Positions 56,437-64,000 of a stretch of DNA of 64,000 bases are shown in pieces. The translations under genes were made by a program, and so were the position numbers. Origin of the DNA: Salvia splendens (taxonomy: Eukaryota > Streptophyta > Magnoliopsida > Lamiales > Lamiaceae); the NCBI RefSeq assembly GCF_004379255.2, contig NC_056035.1, forward strand, positions 41,482,773 through 41,546,772. Reading direction: 5' to 3'. The notes below the pieces were generated by a model, which saw only the letters and a list, made by a program, of their open reading frames with translations, made no database searches and was not told where the DNA came from. Numbering within the stretch: the stretch's first letter is position 1; each line of letters opens with the position of its first letter.

Positions 56437-58338
56437 ACTCCCCCAAACTTAATTATTTGTTTGTCCTCAAACAAAACAAAAGAGAAACTAATAAAGAAAC
56501 ACGGATGCTAAGAACTAGACTGCATAGTTGCCTCAAAAATTGTAACAAGAAATAAAGAGTTTGACAAGAATACAAATCAACTCAAGCAAAGCTTATTAGT
56601 GCATTTTCATTACTAGCTCGTTGATCACCTTGAAGTACATGCGCTCACAAGTGTTTAGAAGTGTGTTTATCACTCACTCTCAAAGTGTATAAGGTAAAGA
56701 ATATATGCTCTCAGATCATGCAACATGCAAAGTTTACCATAGGCTTGCTCGATGTCTAATCCCTCCTCTACTTTATGTGATTAAAATCAAAAATCCGAAA
56801 GGTCTTTATTTTGGATTATAATGTAGGCTCTTTGGTAATGTGAGGAAATATGGCTAAAAAGTGACTAATCCCAAACATAGCAAAAGTGATCAATTTCTAC
56901 TACATCAAACATAGCACTGCACCAACAATTCGAATCTCAGTAAATTCTAGACTTTGTCTAAATTTCTTCTCACTTCCCAAATTCCTTTGATTTTTATTCT
57001 TTTCATTTTTTTTTCTTTTGTACATTTTTTTTCTTTCTATGCACAACCAATTATCTCATTCAAACCACAAATGTCTATGCACTTTTCATAAGTAAGCACA
57101 CTACTTTTCTTTCTACCTTATCTCTCCAACTCTTTTCATAAGATATGAACTAACTTTCTCCAAGAGTGTATGAATATTCCCCCTTTATTTAGCTTTCAAA
57201 GAAAAAGGCTTTAAAGGCTCAAAATGGCTAGCTAGGGAAAAATATTTTGAGTAAGGTCAATAATTTGGATATATAAAGTAGCTAAGAAGGATGGCCTAAC
57301 GTCCTCTTTTATCATTTAAACACTATATAGACTTAGGCAGACTAGGAGCAAGTTCTAGAAACAAATACATGAATACAGATAAATCACACAAGAAAGAAAT
57401 TTATGGCTCAAGTCTCACAAGGTATAAGCATGATTCAAGGCAAACAAGCAATTAATTATTTATGCACATTTTCACTAAACCTTCAAACCAATGCATCAAG
57501 TCAACTCAACCAACACATAAACGAAATTTTTATCATAGGCAACTCGGTTTGATGTTCCTAAACATAAGTATTTCTAAATTTTCTATGTTATGCTCGTGAC
57601 AAGATTCACCTCGGGATTATTTAAAAAAAACTAACAAAAATAAGCAAAAACAACTAAACTCACGGTCCACCACTTCATCCCCCCAAACTTATTCAAAACT
57701 ACGTTAAGAATAAATTTGAAAAGTCGGTAGGGACGTGAGTAAACTAAGAAAACAAAACAAACTAAATAAAAAAGATACCAATGTTGGGTTGCCTCCCAAC
57801 AAGCGCTTGGTTAACGTCTTTAGCTTGACGTTCTTTGAGGCTCATAAAATATCCACCATTCTCGGGATTTTCTTTAGGATGCATTATGTACCTACAATTT
57901 CGCAATGTGAGCATAGAATGAAGAAAATTATAGTAGAGTACAATGCATAACATGTGGCAATCCCCTAAACTTTAATCATATCAACGCATAAAATATGCAA
58001 ATCAAATTATCTACCTTAACATGATCATTTTTCATCCTCCGTAATCTTCTCTATCCCCCAATTATTTGCAAAATTTTTCAACAATAGACCAAGATCACGC
58101 AAAACAATTTAAGCTCCTAAAAACACAATTCATGCAAGATAAAATAGCCTCGCAATGCTATGAACATGAACTATGTGTATCAACAATCAAGCCAAAGTGA
58201 TATTCAATTTTCATCCACCAAAGATCAAACATACTCAAGCACACCCAACAACTATTTCTCGCAAATATCCAAAACTCACAAATTCACCAAGAATAAATCC
58301 CAATTAAATCGTCACTCATCAAACTCCTATCCAAACTC

Positions 58339-58341
<3 letters not shown>

Positions 58342-58391
<50 letters not shown>
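58342..58391. repeat. (AT)25 microsatellite
   Basis: Fifty bases of uninterrupted AT in the nested element's internal region; absent from the partial second copy because that copy does not reach this part. Confidence 0.9.
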
Positions 58392-58393
<2 letters not shown>

Positions 58394-59032
58394 ACAACAA
58401 AGTCATTCAAGAAAGAATTCAAGATCAAAGCTCAGAAATTAAAAGAGAACGTACCTTGTGTCGATTGAGAGCTAAGCACATGAATAATTGGTAGAGTACA
58501 AAGAATTTACTTAAGTGATGTGAATTTGAAGTGTGTGAGTGATTTATGTGGAGAAAATAAAATAAAATAAAAATAGGGGGAAGGAGGTTCTAGTTTTTCT
58601 ACTTTTTTTTAAAAAAAAATTTCTTGAAAAAAAAAACGAAGAATAAGAAGTTTTAAAAAAAGGAAATAGAAAAAAAAAGGAAAAAATCAAACGGAAAAAG
58701 TTTAAAGAAAAGAATTTTTTATTATTTTTTATTTAACTTAAGCTCTATGGAGAAAAACTTCAGCTCTACGGAGGAGAAAACTAAAGGTAAAAAAAAATAA
58801 ATAAATAAAAACAAGAGAGCAAGCATTTTTTATATCTCACCCATGCTCTAAGGAGTATATCAAATGTTGTAGCAGATAATTGCATCTTCCATAGGAACGC
58901 AGAGTAATCCATTGTTGTGCTTTGTGCTCCTTGCAAAACAAATAAAAAAAATTAAACTAAAACTATACAAAATATTAAACTCCAAATTAGTATTATCAAC
59001 CGTTCTACAATATCAGCTTAAAGCAATAATAT

Positions 59033-59050
59033 TCCCCGGCAACGGCGCCA
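59033..59050 (-). other. Primer binding site of nested element, tRNA-Asp type
   Basis: Plus-strand TCCCCGGCAACGGCGCCA equals the 3' end of tRNA-Asp; in sense it begins six bases after LTR B. The same 18 bases form the primer site of the surrounding Athila element (63467-63484). Confidence 0.92.
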
Positions 59051-59056
59051 AAAACT

Positions 59057-60439
59057 TGATGCACTATTTATTAGCACTAAAAAATACCTGCAAGTTTACA
59101 GGGTAGAACTAGTATAGCTAAAGGTCAGTACCGAGATATCGAACACAGGGAATAAGATTGCAACTGGCTATCATATACTAAGCGTCATATACTATCTAGA
59201 GACACGGAGTTTTGGGTTTTGGTTTTATAAACTAGACAAAAATATAAACAAATATAAAAACAAAATAATACAAAGCAGGCTAAAGAAAGTAGAGTTTTAG
59301 GATCCAACTACTACGACCTAGTGATGATTAATCTCACAGAACCCTTACCTTTATGTGTCTCCAGGATTATTAGGAAAGTCGCGATTTTCAGATAAGCCCT
59401 CTCTCGAGTGCACTTATCCAGTAGATTAGAGTCTAACTATCAAAGTCTCCTTCCAATAGATTATATTCTAACTCCTTAAGTTCCTAAGACTCAAGCCCTC
59501 ACAAAGGGTCCCCTCTCTCGAGTGCAGATAAACCTATGTGTTGTACTCGTTCCTTTTACCACGTAAAACTAGCTATCTCTCGATTAATCTAGTTAAACGG
59601 ACATAGTTCTAAAGTTGGCCAGACAAAAGAACAATAAAAGCACAAGAACAAGCAAAACAATCACAAGAGCTAGAAAAAGGTTCAATTCAATAAATCAAAA
59701 CATATTCATAATAGTTTTCACCAAAAATCTACAAATGATGTTTAACTACTCATAGACAAGTAGTAAAAACAAAAATAAAAGTATAAGACATGAAAGAAAT
59801 TGATAAAACCCAAGGTTGAATCTTCAATCTTCAGTCTTTTCTTGCCTGGATCTGCAGAGCTCCGCTCCAATGGAAGATGAATGAATTATGTGTGGAAGAT
59901 GGAATGGAAGAAAGTGTAGAGAGGGAAGGATTGGAGGCTCTAAGATGAAGATTGTGAATTAGGTTTAGAGGTATTTATAGGCTGGAAAAAGGTTTATTTT
60001 TTATAAATTTCGTGCCCTACAAGAAATAGGAGAGATTTGGCTTCACAATATAATAATTTCTTTTCTTCCGTGAATTTCCGCCTAAATTCCCGCCAGCTTT
60101 GACTGCACTGCGCAATGTTCGTAGAATTGTCATAACTTTCTCCACAGAACTCCGATTGAGACATGCGAGATATCCACGCGAAGCTCTTTCGAAGACGAAG
60201 AGAATGACATATAGTAAGCACTGATTGGACTTCAAAATCGCTTCCAGAATGGGCTCGAACAGAGGCTGCTGCACTTTGGCTTTTTTTCACCTTTTTCTAT
60301 CTTTTTCTATCATTTATCAACAAACACGTCAAAAATACCAAATGTATAACATATGCAATTTAAGAACATAATTTGCATGATTGACATTTAAAACAAGTCA
60401 AATCTAGTCCTTAAAAACATGCAAAATCTGTGTTTGTCA
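59057..60439 (-). repeat. LTR B of the nested element
   Basis: 1383 bp; one difference from LTR A noticed (GGCTCTGAG versus GGCTCTAAG near 55938/59941). In sense it acts as the 5' LTR of the complete unit. Confidence 0.95.
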
Positions 60440-61270
60440 ACTCCCCCAAACTTAATTATTTGTTTGTCCTCAAACAAAACAAAAGAGAAACTAATAAAGA
60501 AACACGGATGCTAAGAACTAGACTTCATAGTTGCCTCAAAAATTGTAACAAGAAATAAAGAGTTTGACAAGAATACAAATCAACTCAAGCAAAGCTTATT
60601 AGTGCATTTTCATTACTAGCTCGTTGATCACCTTGAAGTACATGCGCTCACAAGTGTTTAGAAGTGTGTTTATCACTCACTCTCAAAGTGTATAAGGTAA
60701 AGAATATATGCTCTCAGATCATGCAACATGCAAAGTTTACCATATGCTTGCTCGATGTCTAATCCCTCCTCTACTTTATGTGATTAAAATCAAAAATCCG
60801 AAAGGTCTTTATTTTGGATTATAATGTAGGCTCTTTGGTAATGTGAGGAAATATGGCTAAAAAGTGACTAATCCCAAACATAGCAAAAGTGATCAATTTC
60901 TACTACATCAAACATAGCACTGCACCAACAATTCGAATCTCAGTAAATTCTAGACTTTGTCTAAATTTCTTCTCACTTCCCAAATTCCTTTGATTTTTAT
61001 TCTTTTCATTTTTTTTTCTTTTGTACATTTTTTTTCTTTCTATGCACAACCAATTATCTCATTCAAACCACAAATGTCTATGCACTTTTCATAAGTAAGC
61101 ACACTACTTTTCTTTCTACCTTATCTCTCCAACTCTTTTCATAAGATATGAACTAACTTTCTCCAAGAGTGTATGAATATTCCCCCTTTATTTAGCTTTC
61201 AAAGAAAAAGGCTTTAAAGGCTCAAAATGGCTAGCTAGGGAAAAATATTTTGAGTAAGGTCAATAATTTG
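60440..61270 (-). repeat. Second, partial copy of the nested element's internal region
   Basis: Matches 56437-57270 (PPT side), with differences such as CTGCATAG/CTTCATAG and CATAGGC/CATATGC. It ends abruptly at AATAATTTGG. Confidence 0.92.
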
Positions 61271-61521
61271 GGCTTCGAAGAGAATGACATATAGTAAGCA
61301 CTGATTAGACTTCAAAATCGCTTCCAGAATGGGCTCGAACAGAGGCTGCTGCACTTTGGCTTTTTTTTTCACCTTTTTCTATCTTTTTCTATCATTTATC
61401 AACAAACACGTCAAAAATACCAAATGTATAACATATGCAATTTAAGAACATAATTTGCATGATTGACATTTAAAACAAGTCAAATCTAGTCCTTAAAAAC
61501 ATGCAAAATCTGTGTTTGTCA
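61271..61521 (-). repeat. Truncated LTR C (U3 start only)
   Basis: Matches the last 251 bases of LTRs A and B, with small differences (GATTAGAC for GATTGGAC, a longer T run). Its outer edge abuts the GATCC duplication, so it is a genuine element terminus. Confidence 0.9.
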
Positions 61522-61526
61522 GATCC

Positions 61527-63416
61527 TCCACCAGGTTGTTTCGGTTGAGGCGCGTCATAAGTGGTTCCCGACCTCAACGTAACCTTACTCACATTTGCCT
61601 TTTCGGGCATTTGGACTGTAGATGGGAGTTTCCCTGCATTTCCCTTCAAATCACCCACCGAACTGGCCAGTTGAGCTAACTGCCTATTCATCATATCCAT
61701 GTTCGCCTTATGTTCCTTCTGGGCGTTTTGCATCCCCTGCACGACCTCATTATGGGATTGCAATTCTCCTTTGATGCTCTGTTGTGATGCTAGCATTTCA
61801 CCCATCATGTCTTCAACGGATCTCCTTGACCTGCTCGAGTTTTGGAAGTGACTTGGCCCTTGGTGTTGATAGTTCTGGGAGGTTTGCTGGCCTTGATTAG
61901 GCGGGTATTGGTTATACTGGGCAGGAGGGGTGTACTGATCTTGAGGATATTGATTCTGGTGCTGGCCTTGGAATTGATTTTGGTTCTGATGGTTTTGGGG
62001 TCCTGGGTTTGGCTGATTTTGGAAGTTTTGTAAGTTTCTCTGGTGGGGTGGCACATAGACAGGGTTCGGGTTCTGTGGGTTTTGGTTTTGGGAATGTTGG
62101 TTTCTTCCTGACCAGTTGGGCTGGTAGTCTGGGTTCGCTGGTCCACGGTTAGGGTTTTGGTTCGGATGGGGGTTATACTGGCTCTGACCTTGGTTCTGAT
62201 TTTGGCTCCCGTCACCCCATCAGAAGTTTGGATGATCCCTTCATGGTGCATCCCGTTGCCTACCTTGAATCCAATGCCCACTAGAGTTGAAGTACCCCGC
62301 AGCATTAACTTGCTCCATATTCCCGAAGTCATTAGGCTGATCATAGTTTGGTCCTTGATTTCCCTGATCTGCACCCTTGTAATTCCCAGTTGGGGGAGGT
62401 GGTGGAGTGCTCTTCTCGATCGCACTCAGAAGTGACTTCTTCAGCTCATCCATTTTCAAATCCATTTTCTGCTCCAGTGTATTTTCCTGATCAGTAACCG
62501 AGGCAACAGCAGCCCGCTCTCGGTTATATCCTTCCCTTGAATGGTCATACTCTTTCTTTGCATTCAGTAGCTTCCTTAGGACTCTCTTTGCTTCGCTAAC
62601 CCGCAATTGCGTGAAGCTTCCTCCCGACGATGAATTTGCCAGGTCCTTGGTTACCGCGTTCATGCCTTCGTAGAAAGTATGATGTACTTCAATGTCCGCC
62701 ATGCGATGGTTGGGACACGATTCCAAAAGACCCATGTATCTTGCCCAATAATCACTCAAGGGCTCATCATACCCTTGCTTCACATTAGTTATTTCCCTCT
62801 TCAGCGCGCTTGTCTTGGATGACGGAAAAAACTCGCCCAGAAATGCTGACTTGAAATCGGCCCAAGTCTCGATGGAGTTGGGGGGCAGGCGCATGAACCA
62901 GGTGTTAGCTTCCCCTTTTAGCACAAATGGCAAAGCCTTCAACCTATAATCATCCTCCGTCGCTCCTGCCGGTCTCCTCTGCGCCCTACAAATTTTGCAA
63001 AACTCATGAAGAAACTCATACGGCCCTTCATAGCTCTTCCCACAGTATGTAGGCAGGATTGCGATCACATGAGGCTTCACATCGCAGGCGGTTTGGCCTG
63101 GAGTAACGACTATGGCTTGCGGGGGCTCTCCTTCAGTATGCGCGTTCAGCGTCCCGATCTCCGGGTCCTCATCTCCCTGGTTGGCCATTTCCCTTGGGTT
63201 GCCTTCCAACAGTGGTATCTCTTCTGGTATCGGTCCCTCTATGGTGCCCTTCTCCTCGTCACTACTCATCCCTAGGTCAGACAAGGAGGTCGACAAGCCA
63301 GAACGAGTGGTTACGAGTATAGACCCTCGCTGAAGTATCATCGGTCTCCCCTGGTCAGGAGCCGAACTACTTCTCATAAACTGAAATGGAAAGAAAAGGA
63401 AAAGAAGATTATGCAC
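61527..63416 (-). pseudogene. Athila Gag, two in-frame TGA codons
   Basis: One frame from ATG 63416 to the nested insertion, 630 codons, with TGA at 62243-62241 and 62222-62220. Residues about 120-260 form the retrotransposon Gag capsid region (ANTWFMRLPPNSIETWADFK, FYEGMNAVTKDLAN). After the stops comes a long Gln/Asn/Pro-rich region and a MMGEMLASQQSIKGELQSHN helical segment. No CCHC knuckle is visible in this part. The frame continues at 55048 on the far side of the nested element. In a live copy Gag would assemble virus-like particles. Confidence 0.85.
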
Positions 63417-63466
63417 AATATATACGCCAAAGTATCACACACAAAAGTAACTAGTAACGCCATCCA

Positions 63467-63484
63467 TCCCCGGCAACGGCGCCA
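63467..63484 (-). other. Primer binding site of Athila, tRNA-Asp type
   Basis: In sense TGGCGCCGTTGCCGGGGA, two bases after the LTR end, complementary to the 3' end of tRNA-Asp. This primer is usual for the Athila/Tat branch. Confidence 0.94.
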
Positions 63485-63486
63485 TT

Positions 63487-64000
63487 TGAAACGATGAGAG
63501 TTCTCCTCAGGGTGCTTAGGTGTCGTTCAAGCAAGGATATATCCTACTGGTCAGGATAGAGATCCTAACTAAGCCTAGACCCTGGTTTCAAAAATTCCTC
63601 AACCCACTTCTACTGATCAGTATAGTGGTGGTAAGGGTCGAATCCCACAGAGATGGTGCGTTAAAACTATTGTGGTGATATTCTGGATGGTTTGGTTAGC
63701 TACCACGCTCGGGTTGAGTCTCTATCTAGGCAAGAACTTAAAGGTAATTTCCTACTGACTAGAATGGGGAAAGGAGTGTAGGGGTGCAGCTGTGTACGTG
63801 GAAATGGGGAGACATTTTTGTAACAGAAAATATTTGGAAAGTACGGGATTCTATTTTGGGCTAGACAGAATATTCAGAGGGTAGTGGTAGTCATGGTGAC
63901 TAGGCTGACAGATCTGCAGGTTATAACTAAAAAGTAAAGGACAAAAAGCAAAAAGCATCTAAAAAGCAAAGTGGTCCCCAACATTAGACTTGGACATCAT
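63487..64000 (-). repeat. 5' LTR of Athila, sense-3' 514 bp only
   Basis: Matches 44172-44685 base for base except three substitutions and no indels (about 0.6%). The rest of the LTR is beyond the window. Confidence 0.94.

Larger units (their letters stand above)
56437..59056 (-). other. Internal region of the nested element, non-coding
   Basis: 2620 bp without a credible ORF. Next to LTR A are the PPT (AAGTTTGGGGGAGT in sense, 56437-56450) and the hairpin TTTGTTTG-AGGA-CAAACAAA (56456-56475). Next to LTR B is the primer site. A long AT dinucleotide run and purine-rich tracts (58600-58700) fill the primer-proximal part. Confidence 0.85.
55054..61521 (-). mobile_element. Non-coding LTR element with three LTR copies, nested in Athila
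   Basis: The 6468-bp block is flanked by GATCC (55049-55053 and 61522-61526). Plus-strand order: LTR A (55054-56436), internal (56437-59056), LTR B (59057-60439), a second copy of the sense-3' internal end (60440-61270), and the last 251 bp of an LTR (61271-61521). A primer site and PPT are present, but there is no gag or pol, so it must use proteins from another element (a LARD-type parasite). LTRs A and B are each 1383 bp with about one difference that I can see. It interrupts the Athila gag-protease frame. Confidence 0.93.
44172..64000 (-). mobile_element. Athila-lineage Gypsy element with nested insertion
   Basis: Terminal sequence TGAAACGATGAGAG occurs at 44172 and again at 63487. The 514 bp visible at the right end match the left LTR with three differences and no gaps, so these are the two LTRs. 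The 5' LTR runs off the window. In sense the order is LTR, tRNA-Asp primer site, gag, protease, RT-RNaseH-integrase, an extra ORF, a long 3' UTR, LTR. RT has the FMDDF box and Athila-type sequence around it. A second LTR element (55054-61521) sits between gag and protease. The left target duplication candidate is CTCAT (44167-44171); its partner is outside. Confidence 0.92.

Noticed and set aside
58160..58468. ORF with an Ile-Tyr run
   Set aside because: Translation of the (AT)25 microsatellite.
61805..62425. 206-codon minus ORF in the gag region
   Set aside because: Alternative frame across the Gln/Asn/Pro-rich gag segment; the gag frame with two TGA codons explains the sequence better.
1..64000. 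tRNA or rRNA genes
   Set aside because: tRNA-like stretches found (iMet and Asp 3' ends) are retrotransposon primer sites; no full cloverleaf was seen by eye, though a covariance-model scan was not possible.

Overview
This is a repeat-dominated stretch of a higher-plant nuclear genome, most likely a eudicot. The support is an intron-containing R2R3-MYB gene, Copia/Athila/chromovirus retrotransposons with plant-type primer sites, Stowaway-like MITEs (CTCCCTCCGTCCC ends), and PIF/Harbinger, CACTA, hAT and Helitron ends. I see no bacterial genes, rRNA, tRNA or CRISPR. Exact species cannot be read from the window.

Layout. 1-3960: left-truncated, decayed Ty1/copia element on the minus strand with its 5' LTR at 3432-3960. 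4012-5058: internally deleted PIF/Harbinger element. 5.1-11.2 kb: AT-rich intergenic DNA with MITEs, a Helitron 3' end and small tandem repeats. 11274-13204 (minus): intact two-exon R2R3-MYB gene of the MYB20/MYB43 type, the best host gene here, with a Stowaway MITE in its intron. 14164-14658: MITE nested in a MITE. 15376-18543: non-autonomous CACTA element. 19919-20818: second Harbinger derivative. About 22.6-23.2 kb: degraded Copia LTR plus gag start. 24982-30350: complete, young Reina-like chromovirus with one intact polyprotein ORF. 30.4-32.4 kb: old LTR debris. 33218-34943 (plus): host-like gene for a small coiled-coil protein, with a frameshift in one exon and a long-TIR transposon in its last intron. 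35632-37327: internally deleted hAT element. 37720-42963: complete but nonsense-ridden Copia element. 43044-44171: Harbinger element broken by the Athila insertion.

44172 to the window end: an Athila-lineage Gypsy element on the minus strand. Its gag, protease-pol and an extra 3' ORF are present. It carries a second, non-coding LTR element (55054-61521, TSD GATCC) that split gag from protease. That nested element has an unusual three-LTR structure.

History. The nesting order at the right end is Harbinger, then Athila, then the non-coding element. The last is very young (two full 1383-bp LTRs, about one visible difference). The non-coding element and its Athila host use the same tRNA-Asp type primer site. 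Most nonsense codons in the Copia and Athila polyproteins are TGA/TAG where TGG or CGA would be expected, as expected from deamination of methylated cytosine in silenced DNA.

The signals I consider most unusual are: (i) a palindromic octamer CTGRYCAG found 21 times across coding and non-coding parts of the Athila element; (ii) three identical-architecture 29-nt hairpins with compensatory base changes between its 3' ORF and 3' LTR; (iii) a TTG-AGGA-CAA hairpin at or near the polypurine tract of three different Gypsy-type elements; (iv) the three-LTR nested element.
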